From: DAOVRD01 sp964521715
GTDB taxonomy: Bacteria > Planctomycetota > Brocadiia > SM23-32
Reading direction: 5' to 3'
Assembly (NCBI GenBank): GCA_964521715.1
Contig: CAZFSS010000040.1
Location: forward strand, 1 to 25,374
Length of the DNA: 25,374 nt
The translations under genes and the position numbers were made by a program. The notes below the pieces were generated by a model. It was not told where the DNA came from, did no database searches, and worked only from the letters and a program-made list of their open reading frames with translations. Below are positions 6,977 through 15,693 of this stretch, one piece after another. Numbering within the stretch: the first letter of the stretch is position 1; each line of letters starts with the position of its first letter.

Positions 6977-9900
6977 CTATTTGGGCGGAGCGCTGAGCAT
7001 CTCGCGTACTTTCCCCAGCAGATCCTCTGGGCCGAAAGGTTTGGCTAGGAAAGGCGCGCCTGGCTCCAGCACGCTCCGTCGGGCGATGCCGTCTGCCGCG
7101 TAGCCGGACATGTAGAGGACTCTGAGTGACGGGTGCTTCTGCTCGAGCTGGCGGCAAAGCTCGGGCCCCGTGCCATCCGGCAGGATCACGTCCGTCAGGA
7201 CCAGCGAGATCTCATTGCCGTGGGCGGCTATGACGTTCCGGGCCTCCTCAGTGGAGCCGACGGCGAACACGGTGTAGCCGTTGGCGCTGAGGACGCGGTG
7301 GACGAGGCGGCGCACGGCTTCCTCGTCCTCGACCACCAGCACGGCTTCGGAGCCGGGGGGCGGCTGCGCGGCGGGAGGCCTGGCCTGGGCGACTTCAGCC
7401 TCGCCCGCCGCGCGAGGCAGGTAGATGCGGAACCTCGAGCCGCGTCCCGGCTCACTGTCGCCCCAGATGTAGCCTTCGTGCTGCTTGACGATGCCATAGG
7501 CCGTCGAGAGGCCGAGGCCGGTCCCCTCGCCGGGGGCCTTGGTGGTGAAGAAGGGCTCGAAGAGATGCTTTCTCGTCTCTTCGTCCATGCCGCATCCGGT
7601 GTCCGTGACGGTCAGAAGGACGTAGGCCCCTGCCGGCATGGGAGGCGTTGTCTCCACGTAGGTCTCGGCCAGATTCACGTTAGACGTCTGGATGGTGAGC
7701 GTTCCGCCGCCGGGCATGGCGTCGCGGGCGTTGACCACCAGGTTCATGATGACTTGTTGGATCCGGTCGGGGTCGGCGCGAATCAGCCCCAGGTCGGGAT
7801 CGAGCAAGGTCACGCGCTCGATGTTCTCGCCGATGACGTGCTCCAGCATCCTGCTGATGCTGGTCACGGCCGCATTGAGGCTGAGCAACCTTGGTTCGAG
7901 CGTCTGCCTGCGGCTGAAGGCGAGCAGTTGCTGGGTGAGACTGGCGGCACGCAGCGCGGCGGCCCTCATCTCTTCTATGTCCTCTCGACGCGGGTCGTCG
8001 GCGTCCAGGGTGCCCAGCAGCAGGTTGCCATAGCCCAGTATGCCCGTCATCAGGTTGTTGAACTCGTGGGCGATGCCGCCCGCCAGCTTGCCTATGGACT
8101 CGAGCCTGGCCGCGCGGTGCAGGGCCTCCTGTTGCCGTTGCAGTCCCTCCTGCGCCCGCTTGCGTTCGGTGATGTCAAGCGCGGCCTTGATGGCGCTCGT
8201 GATGTTCCCATCCTCATCACGGACAGGATCGCCGCGGACATGCCAGATGCTCCCGTCGGCGGCTGTCATCTCCCCTTCTCTTGGTCGGCCGGCCCGTATG
8301 GCGGCCGCCACGAGGCACTCGGGACAGCGTTCCTGGCGCCCGTGCCATACCTCGTAACAGTGCCTTCCGACCAGTTGCTCCGGCGACGAGTTCACGGATT
8401 CGGCCGCGGCGCGGTTGGCCCAAAGGATTCTCCCCTCGGCGTCCTGGTAAACGAGCAGCTCCGACATGCTGTCGAGGATGGTGGCCTTGTCGCGTTGGGC
8501 TCTCGTCAGTGCCTGCTCCATCTGGTCGCGCTCCTGGATGTGTCTCTGCAGTTCGTCCGCATCCGCGCGAACCCTGTCCAAGAGCTGCGCATTCTCGATG
8601 GCAATCGCCGCCTGTCCGGCCATCGTGACCAGGAAATCTACCTCTTCCTTGGGGAACTTCGTGGGCTCCGTGGTCAGTACGTGTAGGATGCCAGTAGCCT
8701 GGCCATCACAGACGAGCGGGGCAGCGAGGTAGGAGACCAGGCCCGCGTTACGGATACAGTCGCGATGCATCTGCACGCGCGGGTCCTCTAACAAGTTGTA
8801 GATAATGACTGGCTGCTTGCACTGAACCAGCCAGTGGAGCAGGCTTTCCGACAGCGTAAACGCCTCTTCTCGGATCACTGAACCGTCGGGCAGGCGTAAG
8901 GCAGAGATCTTCGTGCGCAGTTGGTCTTCGCTGAGAAGGCTTATCGCGAGCGCCTTGCCCTCCAACTCCTTTGACACTTCGCCCAGCAGTGCTTCGAGCA
9001 GATCGCCCAGGTCACGGCGGCGAATAATGCTAAGGTCCACGCTACGCAACGCTTTCAGCCGCGCCTGCCGCTCCGTCGCCTGACGGTAAACTCGGCTATA
9101 GTCGATTGCGAGTGTCAACTGCCTGGCCATGCCCCGGAAGGCGCGCCAATCTTCCTGACCGAGCCTCTCGCGGGAACGGCTGCCCACCACCACGGCGCCG
9201 AGCCATCGGCCTTGCTCACCTTCCTGCGGCAAGGCCAGAAGCAACGGCATGTACGCCCAACTCACAATCCCGTGGCGCTTCGCAAAGTCAGGGATGATAC
9301 CTCGTTCGCTTGCTGACTCTCTGACCAACCCGGGCACCTGTGTCCCGCGCGGCAGGGCAGAAGCCGGGAAAGAGTGCATGTGAGCGCGGAGTTCTCCCAG
9401 CCCTCCCCGCCAGCACCGCAGCATCAACTGCTCATCCTCTACTAAGTAGATGGCCACAAAGTCCACCGAAAGCAAGGCGAGCACCTGGTCCGCGATAGCG
9501 CAGAGCAGCTCGCCCGGATCTCTCGTGGACAGAGTGCTGCTGAGAATGCGGCCGCGTGCGGCCCATTCGGCATCTGTGCGGCGCAGAAGTTCGGCGTTTC
9601 GCTTGTGTTCACTACTCTGAATACAGCGCCACTCCCCGCCCTCCCGAATACAGGCAATCTGGTGGTTGGCTGCCACGTCTACGATGTCTGGGATTCCACA
9701 CCTGTCCAGAGAGTATGTGCAAAGAACAAGAATCCGGTGTTCCCCCATGATGCTGTCGACGGCAGCTTCGTAGTCAATGAAGCTTTGCCAGTCTCGCTCT
9801 GTGAGCCAGGACGTGTCTCCGGTGACCCGGAGGCCTTCAAAGCCTTTTGTCAAGGCTTCCGTCTCCTTGTCGAGCCAGCCCTGTAAGACATGATCGGGCT

Positions 9901-10189
9901 CGAACTTCCCCGATTTGGTGTACCACTCGCTTTGGTCGATTATCTGTATGTGTCCGCTCTCGGTATACGCATCGAGATTCGTCACCGCTTTCCTCAGCAG
10001 ACTCTTGGCCCGCTGCGCTTCTAGAGCTTCCGAAGTGACCCACATGCAGAGTTCATTGTTGTGTAGCCCCGCTTTGACGTAAGGGACCACGACCTCACCG
10101 AGGTCTTTTGCTGTCTCATAGAACAGACACAGGTGCGTTCCCCAGGGAGCTTCCGGCATAGCACCGATGCCTATGTCTCTGTGCTGCAT
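6977..10189 (-). CDS. Hybrid sensor histidine kinase: MEDS-GAF-GAF-PAS-HisKA-HATPase-REC
   Basis: 1070 residues from the ATG at 10189, chosen because AAGGAG lies 7 nt upstream; a longer in-frame start at 10288 lacks this. Order of domains: MEDS/DcmR-like sensory domain (about 10-180, THLCLFYE...), two GAF domains (about 200-360 and 385-540), PAS (about 570-690), dimerisation domain with phospho-accepting H708 (GIAHEFNN), ATPase domain (N-box NLVVNARDAM, DTGCGMD, GTGLGLS), and a C-terminal receiver with D1000 (LTDVILPD). The PAS contains a Cys cluster, CYEVWHGRQERCPEC, as in PAS domains that may bind metal or sense redox. No transmembrane segment is evident, so it is probably cytoplasmic. No separate response regulator is adjacent, so the output partner is unknown. 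Confidence 0.93.
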   Translation of the reverse strand: MQHRDIGIGAMPEAPWGTHLCLFYETAKDLGEVVVPYVKAGLHNNELCMWVTSEALEAQRAKSLLRKAVTNLDAYTESGHIQIIDQSEWYTKSGKFEPDHVLQGWLDKETEALTKGFEGLRVTGDTSWLTERDWQSFIDYEAAVDSIMGEHRILVLCTYSLDRCGIPDIVDVAANHQIACIREGGEWRCIQSSEHKRNAELLRRTDAEWAARGRILSSTLSTRDPGELLCAIADQVLALLSVDFVAIYLVEDEQLMLRCWRGGLGELRAHMHSFPASALPRGTQVPGLVRESASERGIIPDFAKRHGIVSWAYMPLLLALPQEGEQGRWLGAVVVGSRSRERLGQEDWRAFRGMARQLTLAIDYSRVYRQATERQARLKALRSVDLSIIRRRDLGDLLEALLGEVSKELEGKALAISLLSEDQLRTKISALRLPDGSVIREEAFTLSESLLHWLVQCKQPVIIYNLLEDPRVQMHRDCIRNAGLVSYLAAPLVCDGQATGILHVLTTEPTKFPKEEVDFLVTMAGQAAIAIENAQLLDRVRADADELQRHIQERDQMEQALTRAQRDKATILDSMSELLVYQDAEGRILWANRAAAESVNSSPEQLVGRHCYEVWHGRQERCPECLVAAAIRAGRPREGEMTAADGSIWHVRGDPVRDEDGNITSAIKAALDITERKRAQEGLQRQQEALHRAARLESIGKLAGGIAHEFNNLMTGILGYGNLLLGTLDADDPRREDIEEMRAAALRAASLTQQLLAFSRRQTLEPRLLSLNAAVTSISRMLEHVIGENIERVTLLDPDLGLIRADPDRIQQVIMNLVVNARDAMPGGGTLTIQTSNVNLAETYVETTPPMPAGAYVLLTVTDTGCGMDEETRKHLFEPFFTTKAPGEGTGLGLSTAYGIVKQHEGYIWGDSEPGRGSRFRIYLPRAAGEAEVAQARPPAAQPPPGSEAVLVVEDEEAVRRLVHRVLSANGYTVFAVGSTEEARNVIAAHGNEISLVLTDVILPDGTGPELCRQLEQKHPSLRVLYMSGYAADGIARRSVLEPGAPFLAKPFGPEDLLGKVREMLSAPPK

Positions 10190-10689
10190 TTTGTCTCTCC
10201 TTGAGCCTCTCTCCCCGGTGACGCCCAGCCAGGGACCGGTCAAGCGACATTCGATCGGGCCTCCGGCTAACTGGCGCCATGGGCTCAATGCCCGAACTTC
10301 TCCCCTGGCCGTCGGCCTCGGCGCAGATGCTGCGTGGCTTGTCGTAGATGCCGACGACGGTGGCCCGCTGCTGTCACGCGAATGGGGATAAGCAGAACGC
10401 TAGCATCAGGACGCCAGCCCAGCGCGACGCAGGGCGAGCGGCCCGCTTGCGGACGATCCGCTCCCCCGGGCGCGCGGGAATGCTGGACGACAGGGAATGC
10501 AATGGCCGCAAGAGGCATGTGCACCACCTCTTCCGCCGTCGGGACGCAAAGGGCGATATCCCCCCTCCGTACTGCATGCTCTGCTACCGACGTGCGGCCA
10601 GCATTCTACCCCATTGGCGCGCCGATTGGAACCCCCAGAATTGCGGGAATAGCTGCCCCCAAGGGGGAGCCGCAGCGACTTAAGCCCGG
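10190..10689. other. 500-bp gene-free interval with hairpins
   Basis: No open frame here resembles a known protein; short frames on both strands look random. It holds a structured element at 10533-10597 (separate entry) and a hairpin at 10652-10670 in which GCT-G-CCCCC pairs with GGGGG-AGC around an AA loop. The hairpin is just downstream of the GHL10 gene on the minus strand but has no T-run. The leader and promoter of the kinase must lie here or further upstream; I found no convincing -35/-10 pair. Confidence 0.4.
10533..10597 (+). ncRNA. Possible structured RNA element (GEMM-like conserved bases)
   Basis: CCGC plus CGTCGG (10533-10542) pairs with CCGACG, a bulged T, and GCGG (10587-10597), a 10-bp stem. 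The loop starts GACGCAAAGGGC, contains a GGG/CCC mini-hairpin, and ends GCTACC. GGGACGCAAAG and a terminal (G)CTACCGA or GTTGCCGA are hallmarks of c-di-GMP-I (GEMM) riboswitches, but the second helical arm is absent and no plus-strand gene lies downstream. It could be a relic, an antisense element, or coincidence. Confidence 0.2.
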
Positions 10690-12405
10690 TCAGCGGGCCG
10701 GCGGGCGGTAGGGGACGGCCTTGCCGGGGAAGGCAGTGCGGCCGAGGATCGTCGCCGTCTCGTCGTCGATCCGTTTCAACACGAACATGACGGCGCCGTG
10801 CGCCCCCTGGCGCCGGCAGACCTCCACCTGCCGGCCGATCGCCTGCGCGCGCACCTGGCCCGGGCTGTCCGGCTCAAGCTGCCAGGCCCCGACGGCCGGG
10901 ATGATGCGCTCCAACCCGGGGTCGATGCGTTTCCACCACGCGAACGCGCTGTCGAGTTCCTCCGGCGTCTTGACGTACGACATGGGGATGACGTAGTCGC
11001 AGAGCCCCTCGCGGAGCCAGCCCGGCCAGTCCTGGAGCACGTTGTCGGTGCCCTGCTCGTTGTAGAAGACGGCCGCCGTGACGAGCGCGTCCGGCCGGAT
11101 CTCCTTCGCCCGGCGATGGACCGAGGCGACAAGCCCGGTCACCTGGTCCCTGCGCCACCTGTCCCACAGGGCGAGCTTCGCCTTCTCCTCGGGGATTGAC
11201 AGGCGCCTACCCGTGGAGGGCACGATCTGGGGCGCAACGCCCGTCGAGACCATCGCGCGCTCGCCGTTGAGGTACTTGCCCATGCGCTTGAAGCCCAGCA
11301 GCGCCTGCGCCGAGGGGTACTTCATGGCGAATACCGGCCCGTCGATGAAGACGGCGCCGCCGCCGGCCTGCACGTGCCGCAGGAGCGCGGACGCGATCTC
11401 GTCCGTCATCATGTAGAAGCCGTGCAGCACCACGGTCGAGCCCGGCGGGAGCTTCGCAATGCCCTCGTCCGTCGTTCGCTCCACGCGGTAGCCGAGCGAC
11501 TCGATCCAGGACTTGACCTCCCAGAAGTCCCGTTCGTACCGCGTGGCGTTCACGTCCGAGTCCAGCAGCAGGACGCGGCCGTCCGCCTGCACGCCCATCC
11601 CGGCCAGCGCCGCGCGCAGGGCGGAGATAACGGCGCCGGGGCACCACCGCTGCACCTGCCAGTTCAGCAGCAGCACGCTGCCCTTGCCGACGCTGTTGAG
11701 GGCGATGGCGGGCACGCCGTCGTCGAACTCGGCCAGGACCCGGGCCGTCGTCGGCTCGACGATCGGGTTGCCGCTCAGCCACCCGTAAGCCGGCAGGGCG
11801 GGGAACGTAAGGGAAGCGATGTCCAGCCCGACCTCGGCCATCGCGTTCTTGCGGCACTCGGGGCACGTGCAGACGCTCTTGTCGCTGAAGCGGACGTAGT
11901 CGAAGTGCACGCCCGCCACGTCGTAGCGCTCGAGCACTTCGCACATCAGGCGCGTCTGCCATTCGCGGACCGCGGGCTGGCACAGGTCGTACCAGTCGGT
12001 GCGCGCGCCCCGCAGGTCCATGGCGCGCCATTCGGGGCGCTCGTCAAGTATGCCCTCGTGGCTGCCCCATCCGTACGAGCCGTTGACGAACCACGCGTGG
12101 ATCTCCATGCCGCGCCGGCGCCCCTGCTCAACGAGATACCCGAGCGGGTCGAAGCCCTCGGCGGCGTCCTCGAGCATCGGGGCCATGGAGCTGCGCCACG
12201 CGGCCTGGCCGCGGCGGTAGAAGACAAGGAAGTAGAGGCTGTTCAGGTTCAGCGTCTCGGCGCGGTCCAGCATGACATCGGCGGACGGCTTGTCCTTGCA
12301 GTCCTCGGCCCAGAGCCAGGCGCCGCGCAGCTCGACCGTCTGCGCCCGGCAGGACGAACAGAACAGCAGCGCCACGCTGACCGCCAGCAGGATCCTCATG
12401 TGCAT
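10690..12405 (-). CDS. GHL10 (DUF187)-type glycosidase-like protein with inserted amidotransferase-like domain
   Basis: 571 residues. The N-terminus (MRILLAVSVALLFCSSCRA) is an export signal with a possible but poor lipobox. The GHL10 TIM barrel starts ELRGAWLW (residues 26-33) and runs to GVHFDYVRF (165-173), with the first active-site-region Asp at 169. It resumes at about 405 (WDRWRRDQVTGLVASVHRRAK, then QDWPGWLREGLCDYVIPMSY) to about 560. Between them (about 200-400) lies an extra alpha/beta domain that looks like a ThuA/glutamine-amidotransferase-like flavodoxin fold (VLLLDSDVN, STVVLHGFYMM, GGGAVFIDGPV). CTCPEC (179-184) may bind metal. The gene starts about 10 bp after the esterase stop; an alternative ATG at 12399 is better spaced from GGAAGGGG. 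Last gene of the carbohydrate operon. Confidence 0.8.
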   Translation of the reverse strand: MHMRILLAVSVALLFCSSCRAQTVELRGAWLWAEDCKDKPSADVMLDRAETLNLNSLYFLVFYRRGQAAWRSSMAPMLEDAAEGFDPLGYLVEQGRRRGMEIHAWFVNGSYGWGSHEGILDERPEWRAMDLRGARTDWYDLCQPAVREWQTRLMCEVLERYDVAGVHFDYVRFSDKSVCTCPECRKNAMAEVGLDIASLTFPALPAYGWLSGNPIVEPTTARVLAEFDDGVPAIALNSVGKGSVLLLNWQVQRWCPGAVISALRAALAGMGVQADGRVLLLDSDVNATRYERDFWEVKSWIESLGYRVERTTDEGIAKLPPGSTVVLHGFYMMTDEIASALLRHVQAGGGAVFIDGPVFAMKYPSAQALLGFKRMGKYLNGERAMVSTGVAPQIVPSTGRRLSIPEEKAKLALWDRWRRDQVTGLVASVHRRAKEIRPDALVTAAVFYNEQGTDNVLQDWPGWLREGLCDYVIPMSYVKTPEELDSAFAWWKRIDPGLERIIPAVGAWQLEPDSPGQVRAQAIGRQVEVCRRQGAHGAVMFVLKRIDDETATILGRTAFPGKAVPYRPPAR

Positions 12406-12414
12406 CGCCCCTTC

Positions 12415-13737
12415 CTAGTCCTTGCCATGCTCCTGGAGGAATTCCGCGTAGGCTTTGTCCCAGTTGGGCTTGGGGCCGCCGTGGCCCGACAACGGATCGA
12501 TCACCATCTGCTTGGGCCCCTTGAGGACACTGTACGCGGCGTAGACGGAAGTGGACGGGCAGGTCAGGTCCGCAAAGCCCGTCCCGATGAGGGCAGGCAC
12601 GGTCACCCTGCGGGCGAAGTTGATGGCGTCGTAGTAACGGGCCGCCTCCGCCTGGGAGGGGTCGAGCCGGCCGTCTGTGACGGCGACCAGCATAGGCCAC
12701 CCGGGTGCCCGGTCCGGCAGGGCGCGGGCCGTGTGGTCGCACATGGCGGGCACGTTCGCGGCAAGGGCCGTCACGTGCGGGTTGAGGGCGGCCGTTACGA
12801 TGGCCTGGCCGCCTCCCTGGCTGCCGCCTGACGCGATGAGATGCTTGCCGTCCCAGTCGGGGCGCGACGCCAGGTATTCGGCCGCCCGATGGCAGGACAG
12901 GTACATCCTGAGGAAGTAGCAGGTCTCGCGGCTCTCCCGCCCCTCGTAGGTGTAGCCTTTCAGTGCGCCTTCGTTCAGCGTCGCGTAGTACTCCTGGGGC
13001 TTGCCGTTCTCGATGGCGTGGGCGTTGATGTCGAGGGCGATGAACCCCTGATGGGCAGGCCAGCGCACCCAGTTCGGGTCCAGGGAGTAGACGCCGGCCC
13101 ACTGAAGCTGAAGGTACGCGGGGAACGGGCCGTCGCCCTTCGGCTTGGCCAGGTAGCCGTAGATCTTCGTGTCGTTGATGTTGTCCATGGTGATGGAGAA
13201 GAGCTCGACGGCGTCGTCGTCCAGCTCCACGCGTTCCAGCTTTGCGTTGACGGGTATGCGCGCCAGGCGCGCCTTCTGCTCCTCCCAGAAGGCGTCGAAG
13301 TCGTCCGGCGGCGGCGTGGAGGGCTCGATCCGTTCGAGGCTGAAGGCGGCCCCGGCCACGGTCTGCACCGGCTTCTCCCCGTCCGGCTGATAGGTGGCTC
13401 TGATCCACAGCACGCAGGGCTTGTCCCGGCTCGCGGCGACCCTGGCGGTCCCGTCCGCAAGGGCGAGCTGCTGCTTCTCGGAGTTCCAGAAGGCATCGCT
13501 GGAGAGCTCGCAGTCCACCTGGGCGTTCGCCACGGGAGCGTCGCCCTTGGTGAGCTCGACCAGGAACGTGGCGGTCTCGCCTGCCTCGTAGACGGCGTCC
13601 GGCCTGTCCGTGCGGATGGCGAGCTTGACGGACGGCGCCTCTGGCCTCGCGTCGGCGCCGAGCGCCAGCCCCGCTGCCACGCACATCGCAACGATGAAGC
13701 TGACGAACTCCAGAACCCGTCCACGGCGTCTTCTCAT
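12415..13737 (-). CDS. Secreted acetylxylan-esterase-like (AXE1/CE7) alpha/beta-hydrolase
   Basis: 440 residues from the ATG at 13737, chosen because AAGGAG precedes it and a basic-hydrophobic signal peptide follows (MRRRRGRVLEFVSFIVAMCVAA). Residues about 35-140 form an extra beta-rich N-terminal domain, absent from bacillary CE7 enzymes. The hydrolase domain starts near 143 (PPPDDFDAFWEEQK). The catalytic triad candidates are S306 in GGSQGGG, D390 in GFADLTCP and H419 in SGHGG. CE7 enzymes remove acetyl groups from xylo-oligosaccharides and cephalosporins; the usual R-G-Q motif is not obvious here. Export suggests deacetylation of the glycan before GH5 attack or uptake. It lies 28 bp downstream of the GH29-like gene in the same operon. 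Confidence 0.85.
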   Translation of the reverse strand: MRRRRGRVLEFVSFIVAMCVAAGLALGADARPEAPSVKLAIRTDRPDAVYEAGETATFLVELTKGDAPVANAQVDCELSSDAFWNSEKQQLALADGTARVAASRDKPCVLWIRATYQPDGEKPVQTVAGAAFSLERIEPSTPPPDDFDAFWEEQKARLARIPVNAKLERVELDDDAVELFSITMDNINDTKIYGYLAKPKGDGPFPAYLQLQWAGVYSLDPNWVRWPAHQGFIALDINAHAIENGKPQEYYATLNEGALKGYTYEGRESRETCYFLRMYLSCHRAAEYLASRPDWDGKHLIASGGSQGGGQAIVTAALNPHVTALAANVPAMCDHTARALPDRAPGWPMLVAVTDGRLDPSQAEAARYYDAINFARRVTVPALIGTGFADLTCPSTSVYAAYSVLKGPKQMVIDPLSGHGGPKPNWDKAYAEFLQEHGKD

Positions 13738-13765
13738 GTCCGGCTCCTTCCAAGCGGAGAGATCT

Positions 13766-14707
13766 TCAGACTGAAGCCTTGTGAACAATGCTGTGCACCT
13801 CCTTCATTGCCTCGAAGTCCGGCCCGTAGATGCTGCCGTCCTGGTAGCAGAACAGGTTGAAGGTGACCGTGCCGCCGACGCGCTGGAATCCGCGCAGGAA
13901 GGAAACGGCGCTTGCGGCGGGCGGCGTCCACCAGTCGACCGCGCGGTTGTCCTTGTCCATTACCCACGCCCCGCACAGCGGCTTGCGCGAGTCCCCATGC
14001 CAGGAGGCGAAGGCGTACCACGGCAGTCCGGCAGGGGTCAGCTTTCCGCGCGGGATGAAGTTGAGCCGGCACACTTCGCCCGCCCAGTAGTCCTGGCAGG
14101 GCGTGTAGAGGTGGTGCTGCTCGATGCCGGGATTGTAGCAGACCAGGCGGCCCGGGTTCCCCGCTTTCGCTGCGGCCGTCAGGTCCTCCCACGGCGTGTG
14201 ACCGAATGAGTTCAGTTCGTAGCCTCCGTCGAACCAGAAAGCGATGACCTTCGGGCCGTAGTGCTCGCCCATCCAGCCCACGACGCGACACCAGTTGCGG
14301 AAGAACACGGACGGATCATCGCCCGTTGCGCCCACGGCCTCCTTCCATTCCGGGTCGCTCTGGTGGATGCCGCCGTTGTAGTACAGGCAGAGCCTGATGC
14401 CGGCTGCGGCCAGGCCGTCGGCCAGTTCCATCATGAGGTCCCTCTGGCACGTGCGCCCGGGAAGGATGCGGTCCGCTTCCGGGTTCGGGCCGGGGAAGTG
14501 GTGTCTGCTGTGGGTCGCGGTGAACAGCACGTGGCCCGCACCCATATCGCCGGCCCGCCGCACGAAGGCGTCCACGTCGAAGCGCGCCACGGCTTCCGGG
14601 TATGGCAGCGGGCCACCCTGGGCGGGAAGCGTTTCCGTGGTCCAGTGCACGCCAATGCCGTACCCGGTATCACGCAATGTCGAGAAGTCCGAGCGCCGAT
14701 AGGCCAC
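13766..14707 (-). CDS. GH29-like (alpha-L-fucosidase clan) catalytic-domain protein
   Basis: 313 residues from a GTG at 14707 preceded by GGAGG at 7 nt; the frame continues upstream only as an antisense-like shadow of the permease. The TIM barrel resembles GH29: HVLFTATHSRHH (59-70), DLMMELADGLAAAGIRLCLYYN (90-111) and AFWFDGGYE (156-164), where D160 matches the GH29 nucleophile in the W-F-D-G motif. It lacks the C-terminal beta-sandwich of standard fucosidases (usually 430 residues or more) and has no signal peptide, so it probably acts in the cytoplasm on imported oligosaccharides. The sugar may or may not be fucose; clan assignment is surer than substrate. It follows the MalG-type permease by 50 bp. 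Confidence 0.75.
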   Translation of the reverse strand: MAYRRSDFSTLRDTGYGIGVHWTTETLPAQGGPLPYPEAVARFDVDAFVRRAGDMGAGHVLFTATHSRHHFPGPNPEADRILPGRTCQRDLMMELADGLAAAGIRLCLYYNGGIHQSDPEWKEAVGATGDDPSVFFRNWCRVVGWMGEHYGPKVIAFWFDGGYELNSFGHTPWEDLTAAAKAGNPGRLVCYNPGIEQHHLYTPCQDYWAGEVCRLNFIPRGKLTPAGLPWYAFASWHGDSRKPLCGAWVMDKDNRAVDWWTPPAASAVSFLRGFQRVGGTVTFNLFCYQDGSIYGPDFEAMKEVHSIVHKASV

Positions 14708-14757
14708 AGTCGCGCCTCCATTTCGTTCTGCACGAGGGGGACAATAGCTCCCCGACC

Positions 14758-15693
14758 CTACGCTTTCAAGGCGCCCGAGGTCAGGCCGCTGATGAACTCC
14801 TTCTGCAGCGCAAAGAACAGGATGGCCGGCGGGATGATGGCCAGCAACGTGCCGGCCAGGAACACGCCGTACTGCTGGGCGTACTCGCCCACGTAGAGGT
14901 TCAGGATGACGGGCAGCGTGAGCTTCGCGCGCGTGTAGATGAACACGTTGGGCGCGATGAAGCTGTTCCACGAGCCCAGGAACGCCACGAGGCAGAACGC
15001 TGCGCTCATCGGCCGCACCAGGGGCATCACGATGTGCAGGTAGATGTGGAACTCGTTGCACCCGTCTATGCGGCCGGCCTCGATAATGTCGTCGGGCACG
15101 CTGAGCATCGCCTGGCGGAACAGGAACATGCCGAACACGCTGACCGCGCCGGGCACGATGAGGGCCAGGAAGGAGTCCATCCAGCCGAGCTTGTAGATCA
15201 GCTCGTAGACCGGCGCCAGCAGGATCACGCCCGGGATCATCATGGAGCCGAGCATCAGCGTGATGATCAGGTTCTTGCCGCGGAACTCGTACTTCGCCAG
15301 AGCGTATCCGCCCATCGAGGAGAAGAAGAGCTGGAGGATCGTGCCCGCGCTGGCCAGAAAGAGGGAGTTGAGGATGTGGTGCCAGAAGTAGACCGTGCCG
15401 CGGACGGTGGGCTTGCCCACGAAGAGCTCGGCGAAGTTGCTCAGGTTCAGCGTCTCGCCCGACCACTTGCCCGGCGGCGGCAGGAACATGTACTCGTTCA
15501 GGACCGACTTGTCCTTGAACGCCGCCGCGATCAGCCACAGGAACGGCATCAGCACGACCATGCCGGCCAGGGCCAGCAGGACGTAGCGCAGGTACGCGAG
15601 GGCGGGGCGCGGATTGCGCGGGTTGAGCGCGAACAGCGCGACGAAGACGATTGCCAGCGCCAGCAGGACCCCGTGCAACCAGTTCAGCGTCAT
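14758..15693 (-). CDS. Carbohydrate ABC transporter permease, MalG type
   Basis: 311 residues (family usual about 280-300), with about six to seven membrane segments, the first (residues 6-23) and second (36-57) preceding the conserved permease core. The EAA loop that docks to the ATPase is EAGRIDGCNEFHIYLHIVMPL. The C-terminus FFALQKEFISGLTSGALKA is the hallmark MalG ending (Q-K/R-F-I-x-G-L-T-x-G-A-x-K). The ATG at 15693 overlaps the stop of the MalF-type permease (ATGA), indicating coupled translation. It has an extra N-terminal hydrophobic segment compared with E. coli MalG. It imports oligosaccharides together with the two genes upstream; no ATPase gene is adjacent. Confidence 0.93.
   Translation of the reverse strand: MTLNWLHGVLLALAIVFVALFALNPRNPRPALAYLRYVLLALAGMVVLMPFLWLIAAAFKDKSVLNEYMFLPPPGKWSGETLNLSNFAELFVGKPTVRGTVYFWHHILNSLFLASAGTILQLFFSSMGGYALAKYEFRGKNLIITLMLGSMMIPGVILLAPVYELIYKLGWMDSFLALIVPGAVSVFGMFLFRQAMLSVPDDIIEAGRIDGCNEFHIYLHIVMPLVRPMSAAFCLVAFLGSWNSFIAPNVFIYTRAKLTLPVILNLYVGEYAQQYGVFLAGTLLAIIPPAILFFALQKEFISGLTSGALKA

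Noticed and set aside
10533..10597. Full c-di-GMP-I riboswitch call
   Set aside because: Only part of the consensus is present, one helical arm is missing, and no gene follows on the same strand; kept as a low-confidence structured element only.
10348..10683. Possible small proteins in the 10190-10689 gap
   Set aside because: Both strands give only Arg-rich frames without motifs or convincing ribosome-binding sites.
14708..15538. Upstream extension of the GH29-like frame as a fusion with the permease region
   Set aside because: The upstream part is a shifted frame of the MalG-type gene; GGAGG before the GTG at 14707 defines the real start.
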